From Polycladomyces subterraneus (GTDB taxonomy: Bacteria; Bacillota; Bacilli; Thermoactinomycetales; JIR-001), in the NCBI RefSeq assembly GCF_030433435.1, contig NZ_JANRHH010000041.1:43164-107163 (forward strand): DNA of 64,000 nucleotides. Direction: 5' to 3'. This document shows positions 26,796 through 34,245 of this stretch, piece after piece. The notes under the pieces were generated by a model. That model saw nothing but the letters and a program-made list of their open reading frames with translations, searched no databases and was not told the origin of the DNA. Each line of letters begins with the position of its first letter. The first letter of the stretch is position 1. A program made the position numbers and the translations under genes.

Positions 26796-26903
26796 TTATA
26801 TGTTATCATTCTTTTCGGAAAGAGTTCCGGTATCGATAAAGTTGATCAATGAACCCAATCCGCCAATTACCATGTACCGCCGCGAATCTGATACGCTATT
26901 CAT
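26796..26903 (-). CDS. 35-residue small ORF
   Basis: ATG at 26903 with GGAGCG five bases upstream. The product (MNSVSDSRRYMVIGGLGSLI...) has a short hydrophobic centre. Unrecognised; it sits between the PhoH gene and the terminator at 26738. Confidence 0.35.
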   Translation of the reverse strand: MNSVSDSRRYMVIGGLGSLINFIDTGTLSEKNDNI

Positions 26904-27129
26904 TCGGGCGCTCCATCGATCCGCTCCTCCAGGACGTGTCTAATAAATCCAAAGGGTTAAATTACGATATTTTAGTAATTGCATGCAAAGTATAGACAAT
27001 AATCTCTTCCTTTGTGAATTTTTTCAGTGTATCGCCTAATACATAATGGGATAATAAGGCTCGCCACTCGGTGTAATACAAACAATAAATAGAATGGGGG
27101 TCGAGTACGGATATTCATCACATTACTCC

Positions 27130-27780
27130 CTATTCGATTTCGTCGGCATCCTGCGCCAATCGACCGCGGAAGTTCTTCGTTAACTCGACGATATTACAGT
27201 AATCCTTATCGCGAAAATGTTCGATGTAAGGTGCGAAACCAGAGTGTTTCGGATTCGGTAGATCACATTGTCCGGCGTGACCGACCATCACAACGGTACA
27301 AGAATCGTGGATTCGCGTAAGTACCTTTTTAAGGTCGTGCTTCGTGAAATTTTGTGCTTCATCGATAATGATCGTCTTATCCTGGATGTTTGTACCGCGG
27401 AAGAACGTGTGGGAAACCGCCGTCACCCAAACTCTCCCTTGTTTTAGTGCATCTACGTTCCTGGGATCATAAAGCGCTGTATACGGATCTTCCCCGATCT
27501 TAAGTAACGCATCTAAAAGCGGACCTAAATACGCTGCCTCTTTCTCTGCTTGCGTTCCCGGTCGATGTCCCATGACATGCTCTTCTGTCGGATTGAATAT
27601 ATAAAGAAGTGGCTTACCGATTAGCTTAGCAGCCCCGACCGCCAGCGTTGTTTTACCCGTGCCTGCTTTTGCATTCACGATTGTTAATTGATAATCGAAA
27701 ATGCTATCGACATATTTCCGCTGCTCATCGGTTAATTTCGGTCCTAGTCCGAAAAACATATTTCCGCGGGGAAGTGGCAT
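27130..27780 (-). CDS. PhoH-like P-loop ATPase, phage type
   Basis: 216 residues. Walker A is AKAGTGKTTLAVGAAKL, Walker B is KTIIIDEAQNFTKHDLKKVL, and MVGHAGQCDLPNPKHSGF matches the later PhoH motif. It lacks the N-terminal KH-like region of cellular PhoH and matches the short PhoH proteins of phages. ATG at 27780 behind AAAGGGG. The role in phages is not established; RNA-linked ATPase activity is the usual guess. Largest intact gene of the island. Confidence 0.85.
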   Translation of the reverse strand: MPLPRGNMFFGLGPKLTDEQRKYVDSIFDYQLTIVNAKAGTGKTTLAVGAAKLIGKPLLYIFNPTEEHVMGHRPGTQAEKEAAYLGPLLDALLKIGEDPYTALYDPRNVDALKQGRVWVTAVSHTFFRGTNIQDKTIIIDEAQNFTKHDLKKVLTRIHDSCTVVMVGHAGQCDLPNPKHSGFAPYIEHFRDKDYCNIVELTKNFRGRLAQDADEIE

Positions 27781-27922
27781 CTATAGCGCCCCTTTGCGTT
27801 GATTTATGAGAGCAAGCGATCATGACGCGAATGAATTCCGCAACTGCTACGATAAAAGCCGTGAGATCGTATCCCACGGCTCCAAGTATGAATACGATTG
27901 TAATCGAAGGCCAAACGCTCAT
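27725..27922 (-). CDS. small membrane protein ORF, 65 residues
   Basis: Residues 5-35 form a hydrophobic helix (WPSITIVFILGAVGYDLTAF then IVAVAEFIRV). The 3' part overlaps the PhoH start in another frame, which weakens the call. It could be a holin-like phage protein. The ribosome binding site is poor. Confidence 0.3.
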   Translation of the reverse strand: MSVWPSITIVFILGAVGYDLTAFIVAVAEFIRVMIACSHKSTQRGAIDATSPRKYVFRTRTEINR

Positions 27923-28055
27923 TATTTCACACCGGGTTCTTTTGCGTATTGGGTTTTTCTCGTGCCGATTAACGTAAGTAGTACAGTATATGTTCTGGAA
28001 GCATTTTCGCTCTGGTCCATCCTCTATCTTGAACGCGTACCTTCCCCTTCTCATC

Positions 28056-28277
28056 TCAGGAGCTAATGCGAACGTATCTTTTTACACCCGTGAAAGACAT
28101 ACCGAGAAAACTGTTTCGCTGTTGTACCGCGTTCCAGTGCGGGAGTTCCAGTTCCGCGAGGGTCATAGCGCTCCATTTTTGTGCATCGATTGCGGCAGCA
28201 AGATTAAACACGCCTTTACGAATTGTGTCAGGTTTACCGTCGATTACACACTCCGAAAGATGCGAGCAAAATCTCAA
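28056..28277 (-). pseudogene. scrap of an adenosylcobalamin-dependent (class II) ribonucleotide reductase
   Basis: The stretch NLAAAIDAQKWSAMTLAELE...WNAVQQRNSFLGMSFTGV resembles the NrdJ/RtpR segment where a helix is followed by '.eR.RLLGxSLTG'. Upstream and downstream frames are closed within a few dozen codons, so only a fragment is left. The match is by eye and short. If correct, the lost element carried a B12-dependent reductase, common in phages of B12-making hosts. Confidence 0.45.
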
Positions 28278-28608
28278 AACATGGGTTTATGCCGTCTACC
28301 GCCATCGGCGCTTACGGGCGGCTTCCGCGTAAAGTTGAACATCAATTTTGAATACGATCTGCGGTGCTGAAGGAATTACGTGGAGCAAACATCATCCCGA
28401 ACAAAAACAGTTGATCCTGTTGCCGCCGATCAGCCTGGGCGTTAGGCGCTCAGATTTGACTTAACGGGGGAACAGCGCAAAATAAAAAGCGCCATTAAAG
28501 GCGCTCAAGCCGAGAGTAATTGCTGTGATGTTGTCGAGGTCAGTTCCGAACAGGCTAACGTATGGCTGACACATTTCCAACCTCGTATGTGCGAGTAATT
28601 TTTGCAGA
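28278..28608 (-). other. 330-base interval with a terminator only
   Basis: On the minus strand GAGCGCC-TTTAAT-GGCGCTTTTTATTTT at about 28476-28506 is a good terminator for the two small ORFs upstream (28609-28854). No convincing gene otherwise. Confidence 0.6.
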
Positions 28609-28716
28609 CTAAACACGTATGCCGCCGTTCATGAAGTACATTTTCGCGACGCTTAACCGGTTGTGACGAACCCACTCCTTAGCATCGAAAGTTGCGAAGG
28701 GCTTCTTCCCTTTCAT
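28609..28716 (-). CDS. 35-residue small ORF, phage-like
   Basis: MKGKKPFATFDAKEWVRHNR... ending YFMNGGIRV. Protein-like composition but a weak ribosome binding site. It lies 12 bases after the small membrane protein below. Unrecognised. Confidence 0.35.
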   Translation of the reverse strand: MKGKKPFATFDAKEWVRHNRLSVAKMYFMNGGIRV

Positions 28717-28728
28717 CTCATTAAAAGA

Positions 28729-28854
28729 TCAAAAAAGGAAGAAAAAGAAGGGAATAACAAAAATTAATACTACGATTACCAACAGGAAAATTAACAAGCG
28801 ACGCAATCCGAAACCAAAAAAAGGGAAACCACCAAATCCGAATCCGCTCATCAT
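28729..28854 (-). CDS. 41-residue Gly/Phe-rich membrane peptide (YjcZ-like)
   Basis: ATG-ATG behind GGGGAGGTTT, an excellent ribosome binding site. The N-terminus MMSGFGFGGFPFFGFGLRR is followed by a pure hydrophobic helix (LLIFLLVIVVLIFVIPFFFF). The Gly-aromatic start plus a single helix is the layout of YjcZ-type sporulation peptides of Bacilli, but the fit is general. Confidence 0.6.
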   Translation of the reverse strand: MMSGFGFGGFPFFGFGLRRLLIFLLVIVVLIFVIPFFFFLF

Positions 28855-29149
28855 AAACCTCCCCTACCATATAGACTTCGCCTTTAAACTATTCATTGAT
28901 CCGTACTGTAGAAACGGCGTATGCATGCATGTTAAGTCCAAATTAAACGAACTCCCGCGGGACTTCAGGAAAAATCGTGAACGCAAATGTTGAGGTAGCT
29001 AAAAATATGTCTGCTAAATCGAATTTAACTCTGGCGGGGCCTTCGCGCGCAGCCGACATCGCTTACAAACAAAGAACAGATACTCACCTACGTTTCCCTA
29101 GGTGAGTATTTTATTGTTGATGCCACTTTCATTAAACGGAGGAATCGGC
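28855..29149. other. interval with a perfect 11-bp inverted repeat
   Basis: ATACTCACCTA-CGTTTCCC-TAGGTGAGTAT lies just before the hydrolase gene, followed by TTTATTG. It could be a terminator for an upstream transcript or an operator for the hydrolase. Nothing else seen. Confidence 0.5.
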
Positions 29150-29932
29150 GTGGGATACTTTGTTAATGTAGAACCAGACGTAAGTATATATGTGGAAGAT
29201 ATAAACCCCGGGGGCAGCAAGACCATCGTGTTTATACATGGTTGGCCGTTAAGCCATGAACAGTTTGAGTATCAGTTTGATGTTCTTCCCGCAATGGGAT
29301 ACCGCTGTATAGGAATTGACTGGAGAGGATTCGGTAAGTCGGATAAACCAATGAGTGGCTACAATTATGACCGATTGGCAGATGATATCCGCACTGTAGT
29401 TGGTGCACTTCAATTAAAGAACTTCACACTTGTGGGTCACTCCACAGGTGGAGCGATTGCGATACATTATATGGCCCGATACAACGGTTACGGAGTATCC
29501 AAACTTGTCCTTATAGACGCTGCAGCTCCCATAGGCTTTACAAAAGAAACTGCTAATAAACTTCTTACTGAAGCATTAAATGACCGACCTAAGATGATGC
29601 GGGGAGTAATAGACACCTTTTTCTTTCAGTATATAACCGTCCCATTCTCAGACTGGTTTTTTCAATTGGGATTACAAGCAGCAGGTTGGTCAACCGCAGC
29701 AATCATAATTTTACTAAGAGATGTGAGGCTTGATGATGATCTACAAAAAATATTTGTCCCTACTTTAATCATTCACGGCATTCACGACAAAGTGATTCCA
29801 TTTGCACAAGCTCAGGAACTAAATCAAAAAATAAGAAATTCACAGCTTGTCCCATTTCAATACAGCGGTCATGGCCCCTTCTGGGAAGAACGCGACAAGT
29901 TTAACCAGCTATTGATACAATTTATTGGCTGA
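29150..29932 (+). CDS. alpha/beta hydrolase (haloperoxidase/esterase-like)
   Basis: 260 residues. Oxyanion loop FIHGWPLSHEQF, nucleophile elbow VGHSTGGAIAIHYMARY, late Asp in PTLIIHGIHDKVIPF and His in YSGHGPFWEERDKF make a full Ser-Asp-His triad. Start chosen: GTG at 29150 behind GGAGGAATCGGC; the frame is open to 29102 but without a ribosome binding site. It is AT-rich and the only plus-strand gene of the island. Probably a cytosolic esterase or non-haem perhydrolase relative; the substrate is unknown. Confidence 0.85.
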   Translation: MGYFVNVEPDVSIYVEDINPGGSKTIVFIHGWPLSHEQFEYQFDVLPAMGYRCIGIDWRGFGKSDKPMSGYNYDRLADDIRTVVGALQLKNFTLVGHSTGGAIAIHYMARYNGYGVSKLVLIDAAAPIGFTKETANKLLTEALNDRPKMMRGVIDTFFFQYITVPFSDWFFQLGLQAAGWSTAAIIILLRDVRLDDDLQKIFVPTLIIHGIHDKVIPFAQAQELNQKIRNSQLVPFQYSGHGPFWEERDKFNQLLIQFIG

Positions 29933-29941
29933 TCGTTCTCT

Positions 29942-30241
29942 TCAGCTAACGGGAATCAATCGTTCAACAGAAGCAAAAACCCTCTTCATGTAAAAAGCGG
30001 AAAAACACCCGCCACGCCTGATGTACATATTGATTCCCGAAACCTTAAGTCCGCTTTCCTTCTTCGCCAAAATACAATTCTCAATGTCCGCTATCGTAAT
30101 GTCGCCAGGGCGCCAGTCATTACATCGCTTGCGCAATTCCTTCAGCGCCGTTTGGTAATAAATATTTGATCGTTTCCTCTTCTGCTTCACATTCAAGCTA
30201 TTCTGCGCCAAAACATGAATCATATTTCGTCTTCGTGCCAT
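29942..30241 (-). pseudogene. N-terminal (core-binding) part of a tyrosine integrase, truncated
   Basis: 99 codons starting MARRRNMIHVL behind GGGAGGCGC. The segment ITIADIENCILAKKESGLKV-SGINMYIRR resembles the SAM-like core-binding domain of phage integrases ('..G.SxxTIN.yLR.lraFF.fL...'). No catalytic R-H-R-Y domain follows. It lies about 170 bases from the 3' end of tRNA-Lys, a usual attachment position. The ribosome binding site sits inside a hairpin (CGCGCCTC...GGGAGGCGC). Confidence 0.5.
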
Positions 30242-30413
30242 AATAAAAGCGCCTCCCTTCACCGCACTTTTGTCGGCTGAGAGGCGCGTTATTTCAATTT
30301 TATGCGTATATTCCGTCCACCCGCATAGTAATCCGGAGGCGACCGGCTGTCATCCAACCGGCACCAACCGGCCTATGAGGGGAAAAACGCCGCTGATTGA
30401 TATCGTTATGATG

Positions 30414-30489
30414 TGGTGAGCCATCCAGGACTCGAACCTGGGACACCCTGATTAAAAGTCAGGTGCTCTACCAACTGAGCTAATGGCTC
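30414..30489 (-). tRNA. tRNA-Lys (TTT)
   Basis: 76 bases with CCA; loop CTTTTAA gives TTT. Last tRNA before the island. Confidence 0.95.
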
Positions 30490-30493
30490 GCAA

Positions 30494-30568
30494 TGGCTGG
30501 GGAGGTAGGGATCGAACCTACGCATCACGGAGTCAAAGTCCGTTGCCTTACCACTTGGCTACTCCCCA
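30494..30568 (-). tRNA. tRNA-Gln (TTG)
   Basis: Stem ACGGA, loop CTTTGAC, TCCGT gives TTG; CCA encoded. Confidence 0.95.
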
Positions 30569-30574
30569 GTATTA

Positions 30575-30651
30575 TGGGGCGACCAGTGGGAATCGAACCC
30601 ACGAATGCCGGAGCCACAATCCGGTGCGTTAACCACTTCGCCATGGCCGCC
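30575..30651 (-). tRNA. tRNA-His (GTG)
   Basis: Stem CCGGA, loop TTGTGGC, TCCGG gives GTG. The extra 5' G (G-1) typical of tRNA-His is encoded opposite C73. Confidence 0.94.
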
Positions 30652-30658
30652 ATAATAA

Positions 30659-30737
30659 TGGCGGAGCTGACGGGACTCGAACCCGCGACCTCCGGCGTGA
30701 CAGGCCGGCGTGAACTCCAACTTCACCACAGCTCCGC
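30659..30737 (-). tRNA. tRNA-Asp (GTC)
   Basis: Stem CCGGC, loop CTGTCAC, GCCGG gives GTC; a rather long D-arm; CCA encoded. Confidence 0.94.
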
Positions 30738-30763
30738 GTAGGAAGGGGAGTATTCCCCGTATT

Positions 30764-30838
30764 TGGTGGACGGTGACGGGATCGAACCGCCGACCCCCTG
30801 CGTGTGAAGCAGGTGCTCTCCCGCTGAGCTAACCGTCC
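30764..30838 (-). tRNA. tRNA-Val (CAC)
   Basis: Stem CCTGC, loop TTCACAC, GCAGG gives CAC, an isoacceptor for GUG only. Confidence 0.92.
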
Positions 30839-30842
30839 GTAT

Positions 30843-30919
30843 TGGTGACCCGTAGGGGATTCGAACCCCTGCATGCCAGCGTGAAAGGCTGGTGTGTTAA
30901 ACCACTTCACCAACGGGCC
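30843..30919 (-). tRNA. tRNA-Glu (TTC)
   Basis: Stem CCAGC, loop CTTTCAC, GCTGG gives TTC; CCA encoded. Confidence 0.94.
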
Positions 30920-30958
30920 ACGTGTCATTTTCTGGGCTTGGCCACTTTGAAGGCCTTC

Positions 30959-31051
30959 TGGCGGAGAGAGCGGGATTCGAACCCGCGCGGGGCCATTTGA
31001 CCCCCTAACGGTTTAGCAAACCGTCCTCTTCGGCCACTTGAGTATCTCTCC
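30959..31051 (-). tRNA. tRNA-Ser (GCT)
   Basis: 93-base class II tRNA with long variable arm; stem ACGGT, loop TTGCTAA, ACCGT gives GCT. Confidence 0.94.
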
Positions 31052-31060
31052 AGGAAAAGA

Positions 31061-31135
31061 TGGCTCCTCAGGCAGGACTCGAACCTGCAACCTACCGGTT
31101 AACAGCCGGGCGCTCTACCATTGAGCTACTGAGGA
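31061..31135 (-). tRNA. tRNA-Asn (GTT)
   Basis: Stem CCCGG, loop CTGTTAA, CCGGT gives GTT; CCA encoded. First gene of the array. Confidence 0.95.
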
Positions 31136-31157
31136 TCGTTTCGAAGCGACATCTATT

Positions 31158-31186
31158 ATTATACTGGATTGAGATCACATTTGCAA
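31158..31186 (-). promoter_or_regulatory. sigma-A promoter of the Asn-to-Lys tRNA array
   Basis: On the minus strand TTGCAA (31181-31186), 17 bases, perfect TATAAT (31158-31163), about 22 bases before tRNA-Asn. Confidence 0.8.
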
Positions 31187-31464
31187 GTGGTTCTTTTAAT
31201 TTTTCTCTTTGGCTGTCTCCGTTTGACTGGTGTCGCTGAGACGATATATAAATTAGCACAGACATCGAATCGATGTCAATAGGGGAAATACATTTTTTCA
31301 GCCCAAAAAATAAACCATTAAAAGGAAATTCTACCTTTTTCCCGCATCCACAAACAGATCGGCTGAATTCCGCTTCCTATTTGGCAACGAAGCCGAATGG
31401 ACCCACATTTCTGCTGTCCAACCATCGTCGGACGAACCCATGGCCTATTTTCCATCAATCGTGG

Positions 31465-31522
31465 GTCCAATTTCCCGACTGAGCTCTGTAGCAACAGAGA
31501 GATCGCTCGTGGGAAATCGGCC
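31465..31522. ncRNA. repeated structured element, copy A
   Basis: Shares CTCTGTAGCAACAG and ATCGCTCG with 47783-47844 in the same order and spacing. Outer stem ATTTCCC/GGGAAAT (31470-31476 with 31511-31517); inner stem CTCTGT-AGCA-ACAGAG. It lies in a 410-base interval without a gene, which also holds a GGACCCAC/GTGGGTCC long-range pair (about 31398-31467). Strand and function unknown. Confidence 0.45.
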
Positions 31523-31549
31523 ACTTCTCCCTTAAGCCTGCAAATGACA

Positions 31550-32035
31550 TTAGCGCCGCTTGAGAGCCAATCCGGATAATTCCGGTCGCAACAGCTCTTC
31601 CGGTCGGATGATGTTACGAAATCCGAAGGAGGCGGGTTTTTGCGCGTCTGCCCCGTTATACGCCACCGCTTCCACTCGGACAATCGATTTGACGTTCAGA
31701 CAGTTGCTGTCCCCTTGCGGTACATACAACCGAACAGGATACCCCTTTTTCAGCGGGCGGCCGTTTTGACGATACAGCAAAAACGCATCCTGCAGGTCAC
31801 TGACGGGAATTTCAGCCTGAAAATCATCGGCACCCAAAAAGCGCAGGTGGGTGGTGTCAACCCGCAATCCCACACGCCTGAGCAAAACCCACAACCGTAA
31901 TGCGTTCCCTTTTACACCCGGTACCCATTTTTCCGGTTCAACCGTTTCATCGTCCATCCGTCGGAATTCCTCGTAAGAAAAAGCAGCCGGTTTGAGAACC
32001 GTACCGTCCACTTCGATCGTCCACGATGAACGCAT
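31550..32035 (-). CDS. molybdopterin-oxidoreductase-domain protein (SUOX fold)
   Basis: 161 residues resembling the Mo-pterin-binding domain of the sulfite oxidase family: SWTIEVDGTVLKPAAFSYEE at the start, PVSDLQDAFLLYRQNGRPL, GYPVRLYVPQGDSNCLNVKS. A Cys in DSNCLN lies near the family pyranopterin region, but the usual Mo-ligating Cys context is not obvious, so cofactor binding is uncertain. It is about half the length of YedY-like enzymes. Encoded directly downstream of the Mo-cofactor genes, which suggests it uses or carries the cofactor. Confidence 0.7.
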   Translation of the reverse strand: MRSSWTIEVDGTVLKPAAFSYEEFRRMDDETVEPEKWVPGVKGNALRLWVLLRRVGLRVDTTHLRFLGADDFQAEIPVSDLQDAFLLYRQNGRPLKKGYPVRLYVPQGDSNCLNVKSIVRVEAVAYNGADAQKPASFGFRNIIRPEELLRPELSGLALKRR

Positions 32036-32228
32036 CCATTCCGCTCCTCTCTTTCTTTTTATCCCCGGTTGGGGATGAATGGTCAGTATTGCCGCCTGAC
32101 GGGATCACCTGCATTGACCTATGAGAGAAGGGTGGCCAAAAACCTTCACGTGACCATCGAGTATGCGCGTTACAGAAGAGAGAGGGAAAAAGGTTCACAC
32201 GAATCAATTATGATGGATCAGACCTGCT

Positions 32229-32708
32229 CTAGTGCTCCGTCTGACCTTTCAAGAGGTCCAGAGCATGCGGCAATACGTCCAACACCGCCTCCAAACATTC
32301 TGCTGCGCCTTTGGGACTGCCAGGCAAATTGAGAATCAGGGTTTGTCCCCGTGTTCCTGCCACGGCCCGGGACAACATCGCAAACCGTGTCTTGGCAATT
32401 GTGGCGGCGCGCATGGTCTCCGCCAATCCGGGCACCTGACGTCGGATGACGGACAACGTCGCCTCAGGCGTCACGTCTCTGGGGCCGAGCCCTGTTCCGC
32501 CCGTGGTCAACACCAGGTCCAGTTTTTTCTCATCTGTCAAATGGATCAACGACTCGCGGATGGCATCGATTTCATCCGGGATGATTTCATATGCTTCCAC
32601 TTCTCCGTCGATGCGCCGCACCAGCTCGCGAAGCACTTGCCCGCTCCGGTCCTCTCGCTCGCCGCGCGCCCCTTTGTCACTGATGGTCAGAATTCCTACG
32701 CGCCACAT
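32229..32708 (-). CDS. mog: molybdenum cofactor biosynthesis protein MogA/MoaB
   Basis: Adenylates molybdopterin before metal insertion. 159 residues: [39 protein letters not shown] and [20 protein letters not shown] are the family blocks. ATG at 32708 behind GGGAGAGTGAACAC, four bases after the moaC stop. It could be called MoaB; the two share this fold. Confidence 0.92.
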   Translation of the reverse strand: MWRVGILTISDKGARGEREDRSGQVLRELVRRIDGEVEAYEIIPDEIDAIRESLIHLTDEKKLDLVLTTGGTGLGPRDVTPEATLSVIRRQVPGLAETMRAATIAKTRFAMLSRAVAGTRGQTLILNLPGSPKGAAECLEAVLDVLPHALDLLKGQTEH

Positions 32709-32712
32709 GTGT

Positions 32713-33192
32713 TCACTCTCCCTTCCGGATAAAGTCGCCACTTTTGCCCCCAGTTTTACGAATCAGGCAAGTCTGTTCCACGGTGATCTCCTTATCAATG
32801 GCTTTGCACATGTCGTAAACGGTTAAAGCAGCTACGCTGACCGCCGTGAGCGCCTCCATCTCCACTCCGGTGACGCTGTCGGTTTTCACTTCCGCTTCAA
32901 TGACGAGTGTAGAATCCCCTTCCTCGGAAAAACGGAGGTCGACGCCGCGGAGAGGGATCGGATGACACATGGGAATCAGTTCCGAAGTTTTTTTGGCAGC
33001 CATGATTCCCGCCACCTGTGCCACGGCCAACACGTCTCCTTTTTCCATATTCCCCAGACGAATACGACTTAATGTCTCCGGCTTCATGCACACGCGCGCC
33101 CGCGCCACAGCGACTCGCCGCGTCACTGGCTTTCCGGAAACATCCACCATTTTGGCCCGTCCTTGTTCGTTGATGTGCGTCAACTTCTCCAC
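32713..33192 (-). CDS. moaC: cyclic pyranopterin monophosphate synthase MoaC
   Basis: Second enzyme of Mo-cofactor synthesis. 159 residues with [34 protein letters not shown] and [20 protein letters not shown], including the active-site Lys/Asp context and the conserved CHP motif. It lies between moaA and mog in one operon. Confidence 0.94.
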   Translation of the reverse strand: MEKLTHINEQGRAKMVDVSGKPVTRRVAVARARVCMKPETLSRIRLGNMEKGDVLAVAQVAGIMAAKKTSELIPMCHPIPLRGVDLRFSEEGDSTLVIEAEVKTDSVTGVEMEALTAVSVAALTVYDMCKAIDKEITVEQTCLIRKTGGKSGDFIRKGE

Positions 33193-33206
33193 GCCATCGT
33201 CACTCC

Positions 33207-34226
33207 TTACCCACCGATATAGGACATCTCCACTTTCTTTTTCCGTTTCGTTGCTTGGCCCCGTTCTTCCGAATATCGGTCAGTGCGGTTTCGCCAAATC
33301 TCTGTGATCCATCGGCGTATCTCTTCATCCGAAGCGCCCCCTCTCAACAAGGAGCGCAGGTCGTGCCCCTTTTCGGCAAACAGGCATGTGAACAGCTGGC
33401 CGTCAGCCGATAGTCTCGCCCGCGTGCATGTTCCGCAAAACGCATCCGTCACGGAAGAAATCACGCCGATCTCCTCATCAGTCCCAACGTATCGGTATCG
33501 ATCGGCCACTTCCCCGTAATAGCGGGACGGAAGAGGCTCCAACGGCATCTCACAGTGTATCCGTTCCAATATTTCCCGTTTGGATACCACTTGATCCCAG
33601 CGCCATCCATTGGTGTTTCCCACATCCATGTATTCGATAAAGCGCACGATATGACCAGTTCCGCGAAAATGGCGGGCCATCGGCACGATTTCTCCGTCGT
33701 TGACGTCTCTTTGCACGACCATATTCACCTTGACGCCCAGCCCTGCGTCTGCAGCAGCCTCGATGCCGTCCAGCACCTGCCGGACGCTGGCAGCCCCGCC
33801 GTTCATCCGGTGAAACACCTCATCATGGATCGCGTCGAGGCTGACGTTGATCCGTTGCAGTCCCGCCTGTTTTAAAGCGGCCGCGTATCGGGGGATCAAC
33901 ACACCGTTGGTCGTTAATGCGATATCTTCAATGCCATCCACTTCATTCAGCATCCGAATCAAATCGGGCAAATCGCGACGGAGCAGCGGTTCGCCTCCCG
34001 TGATCCGAACTTTACTCACTCCGAGCGAAGCGAACAGACGAACCAAGCGAACCATTTCTTCAAACGTCAACAATGCCTCTCTCGGAAGAAACGGGTAATC
34101 CGGTCCAAACACTTCTTTCGGCATGCAATACGTACAACGGAAATTGCACCGATCGGTCACCGACACGCGCAAATCGCGAAGTGGCCGCTGATACCGGTCC
34201 AGCGGACGGCTCAATTGTTCGGGCAT
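33207..34226 (-). CDS. moaA: GTP 3',8-cyclase MoaA (radical SAM)
   Basis: Starts Mo-cofactor synthesis from GTP. 339 residues. The radical-SAM cluster is CNFRCTYC (CxxxCxxC) after SVTD, and the SAM GGE motif is [13 protein letters not shown]. The second 4Fe-4S site near the C-terminus is [14 protein letters not shown] and FTCLF. Start at 34226 (MPEQLSRP) behind GGGTGGAAGG; the open frame to 34292 adds non-family residues. Confidence 0.94.
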   Translation of the reverse strand: MPEQLSRPLDRYQRPLRDLRVSVTDRCNFRCTYCMPKEVFGPDYPFLPREALLTFEEMVRLVRLFASLGVSKVRITGGEPLLRRDLPDLIRMLNEVDGIEDIALTTNGVLIPRYAAALKQAGLQRINVSLDAIHDEVFHRMNGGAASVRQVLDGIEAAADAGLGVKVNMVVQRDVNDGEIVPMARHFRGTGHIVRFIEYMDVGNTNGWRWDQVVSKREILERIHCEMPLEPLPSRYYGEVADRYRYVGTDEEIGVISSVTDAFCGTCTRARLSADGQLFTCLFAEKGHDLRSLLRGGASDEEIRRWITEIWRNRTDRYSEERGQATKRKKKVEMSYIGG

Positions 34227-34245
34227 TTTCCTTCCACCCTTTCGA

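Noticed and set aside
30493..30928. ORFs across the tRNA array on both strands
   Set aside because: They are readings of tRNA genes, a common annotation artefact.
31318..31683. 121-codon minus-strand ORF downstream of the SUOX-fold gene
   Set aside because: Overlaps the structured repeat element and the gene end in another frame; protein-like features absent.
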